Positions 1-10,082 of a DNA stretch of 64,000 nt are shown piece after piece. The notes beneath the pieces are model-generated. The model searched no databases. It had not been told where the DNA came from and saw only the letters and a list, made by a program, of their open reading frames with translations. This DNA comes from Argyresthia goedartella (taxonomy: Eukaryota; Arthropoda; Insecta; Lepidoptera; Argyresthiidae). The stretch is from contig OX463829.1 in NCBI GenBank assembly GCA_949825045.1, forward strand, positions 6,634,001-6,698,000. The letters are read 5' to 3'. The first letter of the stretch is position 1, and the number at the start of each line of letters is the position of its first letter. Position numbers and translations under genes: made by a program.

Positions 1-1435
1 CAATTAAAACATTAGTATGTTCTTATAGAAACAATTCAATATTCACCATAAAAGCTCAGAAAAGATCAGTCAAAAATCGCGCGCGAGGAAAAGTGATTTT
101 GTTTTTTCCAGTCTGAATATTTTTTTCAACGAAAGACCACAGACAAATATGTTCATGGTAGAGTTTGACTAATGCCGCATTTACACTTGCCAACATTATG
201 CACTAAAATTGTATCAAAATACCGGTTTGTAAACACCGCGCATCAATAGCTGTGCGTGGTAACCAATGGTATTTTGACTTTGCAGCTATTGATGCGTTCG
301 GTTACTGAGGATATCTTATGAATGATATTATAGGTATACCTTTAATGAGTTCACCTGCTGCTGTTCCTCCGTAATAACATATTTATAAATATTTGGATTC
401 TTTAATAATGTTTCTTTTCAGAACTTGCTGGCAAACATTGTTTAGTATTTATTTTTCAACTTGACTTACTTGAACTTGAAATTTGTGTGTAAACTGCGAA
501 AAATAAAAATATTTTACTTAAATGAGTACACTTTTTTCCTAATTTTTATTCGTTTTAATGGAACCAAAAAAATCTCGTCTAGCCTTTTAGTGAAAGCCCA
601 ATGAATGATAGTATTTTAGCTCTCTAACCGTTTCGGAGATACCTAATAATTGATTAGAATTTACGTTTTTTTTATCTTTGGAAAATAGTGATTTACAATT
701 TATTTGAAAACATAATATTTTCAGCTTAGCGAAGTCGTTCTGTAGAACTATTTTATACAAGTATAATTTTGCTGGTTCATTATCGCATGAAGCCAACCAA
801 CGATGACGCGACGATGGCAGTGAGTGAAGCACTGCGTATCTGTCGCTGTATTTCAGCCTGTCACGGCTGGCCTAGTGTTGCATGAAGACCAATCAGGAGC
901 CATTTACGATTTGTGATAATTTCATTGGTTAAATTTTACTTGTTAGTCAAGTGAAGGTCCGTGCTCTTTTTTGTACCATTTTAGACTCACAATATGTTCG
1001 AAGGGCGTCTTCTATGGTATAATCGTTCACTGGATAAATCAATCATCAATTTTTTATTGATATTTCATCAGATTACATTTTTTTTTCACTACAATTTAAA
1101 CTTTGCGAATGCAAAACGATATTTTAGCGTAGAAACTCCCATATTTTTAGATCTCTTTTAAAAATTGGTTTTACTTAACTAATACAAATACAGGGTGGCG
1201 CAATAGAACGTGCATATTGCATCATTTTTTTTGGCGGGGTGGAAAACGCGCGGGCGGGGGGAACCTTACCTCGTTGGTTAGGCGGGCTCATGACATTTTA
1301 GTCACTATGAGTCACTTCGACGGGAAGCAACTGTAATGGTACACGAGAGTCAGTACATTTGATGCTTCATTTGCGTGACAGAGGGCTAGCCCAACGCCGC
1401 GCTGTTTTGAATACGAGAATCGGTTCAGATAACGT
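1..1435. other. AT-rich stretch without a recognised gene
   Basis: No coding region, RNA gene or recognisable transposon domain is seen. The only open frame (587-832, minus) has no familiar motif. A short inverted repeat with 14-bp arms lies at 239-252 and 283-296 and could mark a decayed palindromic element. Confidence 0.5.
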
Positions 1436-1439
1436 TTAG

Positions 1440-1515
1440 GGTTTTGAGTAGCTCAGTGGTAAGTTAGCAAAAAAAACAGAGCCGACGCGTGGGATGGTTC
1501 GAGGAAGGTTACAGG
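1440..1515 (+). repeat. tRNA-like head of a possible SINE
   Basis: A box-A-like string (TAGCTCAGTGG, about 1448) is followed about 45 bases later by a box-B-like GGTTCGAGG (about 1496). This is the spacing of an internal Pol III promoter. The flanks do not fold into a clear tRNA acceptor stem, so a SINE head or tRNA pseudogene fits better than a working tRNA. No second copy of it was found in the window. Confidence 0.35.
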
Positions 1516-1954
1516 TCAGGTTTTTTTTGTCGCATTCCTGCGAGATGTGTAGGGATCACAGCCGAATTGGCTGCGCGCTGAATAAAATTATGAATAACTA
1601 AATAATGAAAGGTTATTATGGAACGATACGGAGAAAGCTATTATGTTGATTGCAAATATACAATTGCGATTGAGGTATGAGATGGAGAGTCTGACACGAC
1701 TAGTATGAATAGCATTCTAGTGGTCTTTGCTTCGCGCGCCTAGCGGTCGGGAATGCTTAATTAATCGCAACAAGCTTATATGGTCAGCGATCAACAGATT
1801 TTGTGTATCGGCCATACCGAATGACTTGAGTGATAACCTACGGTTGATCATAGTGAATATGCGTACACACAATTTGTAGAACGGCGGATCTGCATGGCAT
1901 GGTTGAAATTAGACCCTGTGTAGTTAGTGATAAGAAGCTTCGCTTGGGCAGAGT
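1516..1954. other. No gene seen
   Basis: Unique-looking AT-rich sequence up to the start of the GC-rich LINE. Nothing further is recognised. Confidence 0.4.
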
Positions 1955-4135
1955 GTGTTCGCAAAGGACGCCATATTTTTTTTCTTTCAGACGTGTGGGG
2001 TATATAAATACGATGGCGGGGGAAGGGAGAGCGTAGTCTACAAAGGAATCCGGACCCAGCCAAGCCAGGAAGTCCTGCCAGACCTTCCCTCGGATCACAG
2101 ACCCATTCTCCTCGTCCTTGCGGATTTGCCAACAAGAGTCTCGCCACCAGCGCCCCGTCGACGGTACAACTGGGCCTCCTTCTCGGCCGCACTCGCCGAA
2201 AACCCCACCACCCGGACAGCCACACAGCCAGAAGACGTCGAAGCACTGACTTCAGAGTTGACTAGCAAGATCCAGGACGCGCTCGACACATCCTCGCACA
2301 CCGTCTCTAGCCGGAGGAAACCCCAACCCCTCCCGGCGAAGATTCAGGCACTGATCTGCGAACAGCGCCGTCTCCGGAAGCTATGGCAACAAACCCGGTG
2401 CCCAACTCTGAAGTCCCGCCTCAACGCCATGACGGCCACCACCAAAAGATGCCTTGCCGACCACGCCGAAGAATCTTGGGAACGCCACATCGAGTCCGTA
2501 GGCGATCACGTCCCCTCCGTGCATCGCTTATGCCGGCAGCTGTCGGCCACCCCGGCTCCTGTTCGACCGCTGCTGGGCAGCGACGGCTTCCCGAGATTCA
2601 GAGCAAAAGACCGAGCTGAAATTTTCGCCGAATGCCTGGAGAGGCAGTTCAAGCCGAACCCCACCGACGACGCCGAACACGTAGCAGCAGTGGAGGAACA
2701 CCTGCGGCACTACTTCGCGACGCCGATAGCTCCTGAAGAGGACCCCATCTTCTTCTCGCCCGGCCAAGTCCTGCGAACGATCAGGCGCACCAAGCCCAGG
2801 AAAGCCCCGGGCGCAGACCAAATCACCAACATGGCGCTGCGCAACTTGCCGCTACCGACTGTGGCGGCTATGACGCGCCTGTTTAACGGCATCATGCGCA
2901 CGGGGCACTTCCCTACTACATGGAAGGAAGGCCTGGTCATAATGCTCCCCAAGCCGGGCAAGAATGTCAAGAAGCCCGAGAGCTATCGGCCCATCACCCT
3001 CCTGAGCACCATGTCAAAGGTGTTCGAGAAGCTGCTGCTAGGAAGACTGCTGCCACATATCCAAGCTCGCCCGGAACAGTTCGGCTTCAGGCCAGAGCAT
3101 TCGACGACGCTCCAGCTCACCAGGGTACTGAACGACATGACGGTCTGTCGGAATAAGAAAGAATACACCGTCGCAGTACTCCTGGACATGGAGAAGGCGT
3201 TCGACAGAGTATGGCACGAGGGGTTGCTGTACAAGCTGTCGACGTCCCCAGCTCCACGACGAATCACCCGCGTCGTGGCCTCGTTCCTACGGAGTCGCCA
3301 CTACAGAGTGGTGGTGGAAGACGCCGTGTCAGAAGCCCGCCCCATCGAAGCCGGCGTCCCACAAGGATCCTGTCTTTCACCCGCCTGCTACTCCCGATAC
3401 ACGGATGACATCCCAGTTGGCCCTGGTGTACAGCTGGCCCTCTTCGCTGACGACGCAGCATACTATGCGTCGTCCTACAAAGCACCCCACGCCGCCGTCA
3501 AAATGCAACGCACGCTGGACACCCTGCCTAAATGGCTGGCCAAATGGAGGCTCTCCGTCAACGTCGGGAAGACGCAGGCGATGATCACCGGCCAGAGCAA
3601 CCTGCCACCACCACTCCAACTCCAAGGGAAGGTCATTGGGTGGCTGCACCAAGTGAAGTATCTGGGGGTCACCATAGACCGCCGGCTCACGATGAAGACC
3701 CACGTCGACAACGTCGTAAACCAGGTCCGGGCTGCACGGGCAAAACTTCGTCCACTCCTGAACTCCGGCCTCCCCCTGCGGTCGAAGCTCGGGATCTATA
3801 AAACTTACATCAGGTCCCGCCTCACGTATGCCTCGCCGGCATGGTACGCCCTCTGCTCGGAGTCCAACAAGAAGAGACTCCGGGCCCAAGAAAACCTCTC
3901 CTTGCGTACCATCGTCGGCGCGCCTCGCTACGTGAGAAACGCAACGATCGCAAGGGACCTAGGATTGGAGACACTGGACAAGTTCGTCCAGAGGCTGGCA
4001 ACGAACATGTTCGCACGAGCGGACGGCTCTCAACACCCGCTCGTGCGAGACCTGGCGCCATACCACGCGCGCCCGCCTGACCGTCGCCGCCTACCCCGAG
4101 ACCTGGTTGCCGAGCCGGCAGCACCCCTGGATTGA
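1955..4135 (+). CDS. Jockey-clade LINE ORF2, 5'-truncated reverse transcriptase
   Basis: This is the reverse transcriptase of a non-LTR retrotransposon, which copies the element's RNA at a nicked target. The open frame runs 726 codons, but only from about 2075 is it recognisable as element sequence. There the SDHRPILL string is the very end of the apurinic endonuclease domain, so almost all of the endonuclease is missing. RT motifs follow in order: KAPGADQI, YRPITLLS, LLDMEKAFDRVW (motif A), AGVPQGSCLSPA (motif B), LALFADDAAYYAS (motif C) and a thumb ending in KYLGVTIDRRL. The C-terminal domain runs to the stop at 4133-4135. GC content is far above the flanks. The truncation means the copy cannot move by itself. 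The frame upstream of 2075 is probably chance. The Jockey assignment rests on motif style only. Confidence 0.8.
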   Translation: MFAKDAIFFFFQTCGVYKYDGGGRESVVYKGIRTQPSQEVLPDLPSDHRPILLVLADLPTRVSPPAPRRRYNWASFSAALAENPTTRTATQPEDVEALTSELTSKIQDALDTSSHTVSSRRKPQPLPAKIQALICEQRRLRKLWQQTRCPTLKSRLNAMTATTKRCLADHAEESWERHIESVGDHVPSVHRLCRQLSATPAPVRPLLGSDGFPRFRAKDRAEIFAECLERQFKPNPTDDAEHVAAVEEHLRHYFATPIAPEEDPIFFSPGQVLRTIRRTKPRKAPGADQITNMALRNLPLPTVAAMTRLFNGIMRTGHFPTTWKEGLVIMLPKPGKNVKKPESYRPITLLSTMSKVFEKLLLGRLLPHIQARPEQFGFRPEHSTTLQLTRVLNDMTVCRNKKEYTVAVLLDMEKAFDRVWHEGLLYKLSTSPAPRRITRVVASFLRSRHYRVVVEDAVSEARPIEAGVPQGSCLSPACYSRYTDDIPVGPGVQLALFADDAAYYASSYKAPHAAVKMQRTLDTLPKWLAKWRLSVNVGKTQAMITGQSNLPPPLQLQGKVIGWLHQVKYLGVTIDRRLTMKTHVDNVVNQVRAARAKLRPLLNSGLPLRSKLGIYKTYIRSRLTYASPAWYALCSESNKKRLRAQENLSLRTIVGAPRYVRNATIARDLGLETLDKFVQRLATNMFARADGSQHPLVRDLAPYHARPPDRRRLPRDLVAEPAAPLD

Positions 4136-5862
4136 GGCCACACAACCCGAAGAAGAACACCTCAGCCACCCAATGACCTGGCCGTAGTCACGGCCAGCGG
4201 AAGACTCCGCGGAAGGGGGCCATTGCCCCGGGACCGCAACCCCGCACCCTGGAAGGGGTGTGAGAAGATCACCAAGCCGGAGAGCATTCAGTCTCAGCGT
4301 CTAGCTACTGTGACAGTCGTCTTTCACGAGTTCTAAACAGTTTTGTCTGCCGTGTTACGCGTCAGAACTATACGAAATTGTGATTGCGAAGTTTCAGTGG
4401 TTTTTCGTGAGTGTCTGAAGCGCCGAGATATACCTCGGTTCCTATCCTTTATATCAACCTACCCCAAATTCCAAAACTATCCTTGGGTCGTTAGATAAGA
4501 ACTTGTAAGTCAATTATCTGAGTCTGAGTCTGGGCTTGGAGCGACCCTAAATTCCTTTTCCTTCACCATAGGGTTCCTGGATTGGCTCTTAGGATATTCG
4601 CGGGCTAATCCTCTCCTCATTCCTTTCGAGTAGCGAGTTTTGAAATTCCCACACACACAGTCATTAAACATACAAGCACATTCAAATCAAACTCAACCAT
4701 TTTCGAGTGGTGTCGATAATGGACGTGGTATAACACTAGGTTTTTAGACTAGGCTAGACAGGAGTTTAGTTGTGGCTAAACCTAGGTTGGCAGGGTATAG
4801 GGAGACTGTTTGATCGATGATGTTCCGCGGATGGAAATAACAAATTCAGAACAAAGTTAAACCGGTGTCAACACAGATAACCTATCCTGTTGATATTTTG
4901 ACATTTGAGTGTTGTCGGGGACGCGCGAAGAGATCAATTTACAGTCTAAAGTTCATTGTTTAGGTCCGGGTAGGTGGTTTGCATTGCCTTGGGTCAGGTT
5001 GGATTCAAGTTGCATCTTTAAATTAAATGTAAATTTCGCTGGAGGTCTAATGTGTAGGCTGAGTCGGTATATATAATTTGGCTCAGTCGAGGAAGTGCTG
5101 CGGCTAGTGGAATTCATAGTTCGGTATTTATCGAACTATGCACTTCGCTATGGTGTGGGTTAGATCTCCTAAAGCAATAATGCCTACGTTTCGATAACAT
5201 CCAGCTCAAATTGCGCAGAGTTGAAGGTTTCAAAACGTTACGGACCTTTTGAGGTAACCGCTAGTTCAGAACCCATTTCGGAAAATCAAATCGCATAGTG
5301 TAAACCGGTCTTTTCGGATCGTTATTGCCGTGAACCAAATATATAATTGGAACCACCACAAGCCGCTACTAGCGAGCACATGGAATATCATTGAGTACTC
5401 ACGTCGTAAAACTACGACGGAAATCTATACGACATCACAAACAAATATTATAAACTGTGGTCGACCACTAAAAGAAGTTCCAAGCGCCCATATATACAAA
5501 AACCAAAAGGTACCATCACACATAAAATATAACAACGATTGATCTGGCGCAATACACCGCTGACTGATGCGAATTACCGGCTCGCGGACATATATGCTTT
5601 CTCTGTCTAACTTGAAACTGTAACTTCCTGAACCAAACTTCGTTCGACTATTGTACGCCTAACGAACTTCTCAACGAACGAGAAATTCAGACTTATCATT
5701 CTTAACTTACAAATCTTACAGCTGAATCGGGACATCTCATTTTGGGGTAGATAGAATAGACGATCATAGCTACTGATAGCGGTGGCTCGACCTTAGCCTT
5801 TGTGCCGTTACACAACGCGCATTTTGCGTGCGCGCGTTTTACCAGAGCTCTCATTCATACGT
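4136..5862. other. LINE 3' flank, then no gene seen
   Basis: About 4136-4330 is GC-rich like the preceding LINE and is probably its 3' UTR, although no clear poly(A) tail is visible. The rest is AT-rich. The short frame at 5330-5542 has no recognisable motif. Confidence 0.4.
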
Positions 5863-7267
5863 TGTTTTTTTTTTTTTTATTATTATTTTTTTTTTTAAGC
5901 AGAAATTATAAATTTACATCTGACAATAGGTCCACGGAAACCATATAGGTTTGTATGTGGATCCTTATTACGCTAAAATATATGTACAATGTTTAACACA
6001 TCTTGTTTTTGTTTATGTAAGTACACACAAAATTTTAAAAATAAATTAAAAACATATCAGGTATGTATTTTTCATGGTTACACAACTTAGGTATTGGTTA
6101 GGGATAGGAAAGGGAGGAAAAGTATTTTTTAAGTTTCGCTTTTATGTTTAGCGGAGATATGGTGTTTCTTATGTCAGTGGGTAGTTTGTTTATTAGTCGC
6201 GGAATGCAGTAGGCGCGCGTCCGTGTACCGTAGAAATTATTTGCGCGTGTAGTGGTTAGTTTACCTTGGGCCGCACGACGCGTACCTACGGGGTGATATA
6301 TTCTGTGCTGTAGGGTATTGTTGAAGAACTCCTCTTTCAGTAATGTATAATGAAATTTGGTGTGAATAGGGAGTGTATTACAGTAATGGAATAGTTTAGA
6401 TGAGTTACCTGAATATTCGTATCTGATATTAGGTGGGACAATTATTTTAAGAAGTTTGATTTGCAAGGTGTGTATTTGGTCCAGATATGTTTTGTGGGTA
6501 CGTCCATAGCTGGAGAGGCCATAAGACACTATGGAGTCAAAGAATGCATTGTATAGCATTATTCGAGTTTTGAATGGTATACGATTTCTAACTACATAAA
6601 ATGCGGCAATGAGTGCCCTGAGCTTGTCGCATACTCGTTGGATGTGGGGACCCCAGTTAAAAGTACCATCAATCACCAGCCCCAGGTAAGTGTGTCTGTC
6701 AACTATCTCAATCGATGGACATTGACAGTCTTTCTTGATGTGCTCATCGTGCATACAATCGTGCGTATGCGCAACAAGCTCATCCGACAGGTTACCCTTT
6801 AAATATGGCGATTTAATGAGCATTAATTTGGTCTTTTGGGCATTCAGAGCTAGGCCTACGTCATGGCACCACTTATTGAGGTTGTCAAAATCAAACTGGA
6901 GGCCTTGAAGTGCTATGTTTATGTTACTATTGGCGATAATTAGGCATGTGTCGTCTGCAAATTGGTAAGGGGTGCTGAAGCTTAGGACATTTACCATATC
7001 GTTGACGTATGTTATGAAGTGGAGGGGCCCTAGTACAGAACCCTGAGCAGTTCCCTGGGATACCGTGGTGGTACGACTAATACTTTCGCCGACTTTAACA
7101 CAGTACTGTCTATTTTTTAAGTAATTAGCGCACCAGGTCTGTAACGGGCCTCTGATGCCACATTTTCCAAGTTTGTTTGTGAGCAGATTGTGATCTAATG
7201 TATCGAAAGCGCGCGAAAAATCTATGAATAGGGCTAGTACCTGTTTCTTATCGTTAAGCGAGCTGTT
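5863..7267 (-). mobile_element. 5'-truncated LINE with poly(A) tail
   Basis: Read on the minus strand, the element starts abruptly at about 7267 within the RT domain just before motif A. It runs through the RT and C-terminal domain to a stop at 6098, and ends in an A-rich tail (T-rich on the plus strand, 5863-5897, with a TTATTATTA interruption). The 5' truncation and A-tail are typical of target-primed reverse transcription. No clean target-site duplication was found. Confidence 0.7.
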
Positions 7268-7648
7268 CACGTCTGGAATCTCCAGGTGTGGCAGCCGTCC
7301 GACAACACCCTTAGGGGGCGGGTCTCCGCTACCCTCCCCGCGGTCATCCCGACGCGACCGCTTAATTTTTTCGGCGCGACGCTCGATGTCGCCCAAGCAC
7401 TCCATCGCTTGGTCAGCATCCGCGCAGAGCTGCTTCACTACAGCCACCGAGGCCTCATCCGTAAGCCCGAGGGCTTCAGCCTCCGCAGCCAGCCGACACA
7501 CCTTCCCGACGCGTGTCATTGCGTCCTCCACACGCTTGAGCAGGACATCGTCCATGTCAGGTCGCTCCACATACTGATGAGTATGGGCGAGCCATCTCAT
7601 TTCCTCCCGGACACCATTCCGCAGTACCGTCAAGGGCGAAGGTGCCAT
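6098..7648 (-). CDS. Chimeric frame: BEL/Pao gag N-terminus fused to LINE reverse transcriptase
   Basis: This is a single open frame of 516 codons. Residues 1 to about 127 match the first part of the BEL/Pao gag at 21954 (same MAPSPLTVLR start and same charged KRSRRDDRGEGSGDPP stretch). At about 7268, after the residues LEIP, the sequence switches to a LINE reverse transcriptase. Motif A is FIDFSRAFDTLDH, motif B is GTAQGSVLGPLHF, motif C is YQFADDTCLI, and the thumb holds HTYLGLVIDGTF. The RT fingers upstream of motif A are missing, so catalysis is doubtful. The ATG at 7648 sits about 570 bases inside a BEL LTR (8220-8778) on the same strand, which could drive transcription. The join is in frame and without stops, which suggests it is recent. 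Whether any protein is made is unknown. Confidence 0.75.
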   Translation of the reverse strand: MAPSPLTVLRNGVREEMRWLAHTHQYVERPDMDDVLLKRVEDAMTRVGKVCRLAAEAEALGLTDEASVAVVKQLCADADQAMECLGDIERRAEKIKRSRRDDRGEGSGDPPPKGVVGRLPHLEIPDVNSSLNDKKQVLALFIDFSRAFDTLDHNLLTNKLGKCGIRGPLQTWCANYLKNRQYCVKVGESISRTTTVSQGTAQGSVLGPLHFITYVNDMVNVLSFSTPYQFADDTCLIIANSNINIALQGLQFDFDNLNKWCHDVGLALNAQKTKLMLIKSPYLKGNLSDELVAHTHDCMHDEHIKKDCQCPSIEIVDRHTYLGLVIDGTFNWGPHIQRVCDKLRALIAAFYVVRNRIPFKTRIMLYNAFFDSIVSYGLSSYGRTHKTYLDQIHTLQIKLLKIIVPPNIRYEYSGNSSKLFHYCNTLPIHTKFHYTLLKEEFFNNTLQHRIYHPVGTRRAAQGKLTTTRANNFYGTRTRAYCIPRLINKLPTDIRNTISPLNIKAKLKKYFSSLSYP

Positions 7649-8778
7649 GGTTACCGATTCAATTGTTTCTGGTCCTATGCTTCACTACCGAACTAAGCAC
7701 AGCCAGAGACCAGCACTTGCCCGTCAGCGCTGGGCACAGAAATTAAAACTAAGTTGTAAAAACCAAGGCAACCACTAAAACAATTAAATCCTAAACAATA
7801 GTTAATATGGTCGCCCTGTGGACATACACCTTATAAATATACACTCTAAATCAATTAGAGAATGCCACCATAAAACACAATACAAAATTAACCCACAAAA
7901 CTTGATTATGAAAACAATACAAAATAATAAGTGGTGGCTCCGAGACTATAAACCTAAACAATATAGCACCCTAAACCACACTGGATTCCGAAATCCAAGC
8001 TATTTTTAATATAATAATTGTTAACTAAATTGACACTTATACTTTCACTAACCGAAAATGAACTTTAATTGTGGTACACCGACCACAGACCCATTGCCGA
8101 CCCGCCGGAAAATCTGAGATATTCTGTTCTCCCAACCACAATGTGGCAAAAAAAAACAACCCTACAACCGTCAGTGAATCGGTGATTTCCCACTAGGAAA
8201 ACCGCGCCTGCTACCAAAATGTTTAATTCCACGCCTCAACCGAACGGCGTGGAATCTTGAGGGGCTGGGTTTTTGCCAGCACGGGAGAGAAAATCTTGAA
8301 TGTTACTTTACCTGGCCGTCGTAGACCGGAAATCGAAAGCTCGATTCGAGGCAGGAATGCGGGATAGGAGCACAAGTTTGGGTAGGATATGGACTGAATC
8401 TCACTATTCGCTGCCCGACGCTGTCGCCGGCGTGCTGCCTGCCGACACGAGGAGTCGCCGTCCGATACGACGATGTCCAATCACAACACGGATCACTCAA
8501 CCGCTGACGTGAATCTACTTATTTCCCGACGATTATTATGGTTGACACTCCGACCAGGCCCGACGCCTGTGTTAGACAATTGTTACACCGAAATACTATC
8601 AATGGCCCGACGCCTGAGCAGACATGTTTTTCTCCCGACAAGAAAAAATAACCTCCAATTTTTCATCTCGTTGGTACGAGAGACAGCTGCGGTCCGTTTC
8701 CGCTAGTGGTGTCCCGATTACTCGCGGTCGATCCGCGCAACAAAAAACCGGTGCGTTCCGAAGCATAAATATTAAACA
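7268..8778 (-). mobile_element. BEL/Pao element, second copy: 5' LTR, leader and gag start only
   Basis: Read on the minus strand: LTR (8778 to 8220), a primer-site-like TGGTAGCAGG directly after it, a leader of about 560 bases, and the first about 127 gag codons. The leader and gag match the larger BEL element at 21004-22330. The rest of gag, pol and the 3' LTR are absent here, replaced by the LINE fragment at 5863-7267. Confidence 0.8.
8220..8778 (-). repeat. BEL/Pao LTR, minus strand
   Basis: This LTR is 559 bp long. Its ends are TGTTTAAT at 8778 (minus strand) and ATTAAACA at 8220, the same inverted termini as the LTR at 27589-28165. It shares the terminal CTTCGGAACGCACCGG-type block and the blocks around TCGAATCGAGCTTTC and CTGGCAAAA, with many differences. 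It is therefore an older or different subfamily copy. Confidence 0.8.
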
Positions 8779-8880
8779 CCCACAGTGGTCCAATGTAGAG
8801 AAGTGGCAAAAAATGACGATTGCTAAGTATATGTAAATATCTACAGTAATAAAGACATTTGGAATTTTGTTTTTTTTTTG
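8779..8880 (+). mobile_element. 3' end of a Jockey-like LINE
   Basis: The sequence starting CACAGTGGTCCAATG and ending AATAAAGACATTTGGAATTTTG matches the 3' UTR and tail of the LINE ending at about 50740. It begins exactly at the LTR edge, so the BEL copy seems to have landed in, or deleted into, this LINE. 8881-9059 is AT-rich with nothing recognised. Confidence 0.65.
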
Positions 8881-9059
8881 ACTTATTCACAACAATTCAC
8901 CTTCCACTTCCATTCCATTAGACTATTCAGCTGTGAAAACTCATTTAAACTTCCGTCGTGTTAATTGGAATCATTACACAAAAAATTGTAGATTATATAT
9001 TATATATTGTAGATAATATTTAGTCATTATCATAATTAATAAGCAGGAATAAATAATTA

Positions 9060-10080
9060 CAAAATTATTACAAGCAAGGTCTGTGTTGAGCCAGATTAAC
9101 CCCATACAGACCTGTCATTTAGGTAATCTTGAACATTGTAATATCCCTTTTTCGACAAAGTCGCTTTAACATGGATTTTAAATTGCTCAAATGGCAATTT
9201 CAAGATTTCCAGAGGTATCTTGTTGTAGTAGAGAATGCATTGACCCTTGAAAGAATTGCTAATCTTCGCGAGTCTAAACCGGGGCGCAAGTAGTCTGTGA
9301 TTATTTCTTAGGTTAGCATTACAGCTATCGCTAAGTGTGGGAAATTTTGTAAGGTTCTTGCGTACGTACATTATATTTTCGAAAATAAATTGACTAGCTA
9401 CAGTTAGTATGTCAATTTCTTTAAAAAGCTGTCTTAAGGAGTCTGTGCGTTTTAAATTATAAATTGCTCGAATAGCTCTTTTCTGTAAAATAAAAATAGT
9501 TTGAATATCCGCTGCTTTCCCCCACAACAAGATACTATAGGACATGACACTATGAAAGTAACTAAAATATACTAGCCTAGATGTAGCCACATCCGTGTCT
9601 TATCTAATGTTCCTAACAGCGTAAGCCGCAGAACTTAATTTACCAGCCAATTTTTCTATGTGGGGTCCCCACTGCATTTTGTTATCAATGGTTATTCCAA
9701 GAAACTTCGTGTCATTTACTAATTCTAACGTATTGCTGTAGTGAGAATTTGATACATTTGGTTTTACCAGCATTTAACAATAAATTGTTAACTGTGAACC
9801 AATTCAACGTTAAAGATAATACTCTTTTGTCATCATCAAAATCTTCTTTTTGTCTTTTAATTTTGAAGACCAGTGAAGTATCATCAGCAAACAACACATG
9901 TTAGTCAATTTCTCCACCATAAAAGGCAGATCTTTTCAAAAATTTTACTTAGTGCTGGAAGAACCGATATTGGTCTGAAATTTGACGGATCACCCTTGTC
10001 TCCCGACTTGAACAGAGGTATAAGTTTACTGTGTTTCATGAGGTCTGGGAAAGCTCCATCATCAACACATTTATTAAATA
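9060..10080 (-). pseudogene. Jockey-like LINE: reverse transcriptase C-terminal half, decayed
   Basis: Minus-strand remains of a non-LTR reverse transcriptase. From 10080 down: an RT finger region with a KSGDKGDPSNFRPISVLP-type block, motif C as LFADDTSLVF at about 9895, and the thumb. A C-terminal domain runs from 9590 to 9096 and ends in YYNVQDYLNDRSVWG. Several frameshifts and stops separate the pieces. The same family recurs at 33490-33740 and 49495-50740. The reading frame is cut at 10081 by a mariner element and resumes beyond 11441. Confidence 0.75.
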
Positions 10081-10082
10081 TA

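Noticed and set aside
2383..4169. Several GC-rich frames on both strands around the Jockey RT
   Set aside because: High GC content leaves few stops in other frames; only the plus-strand RT frame carries motifs.
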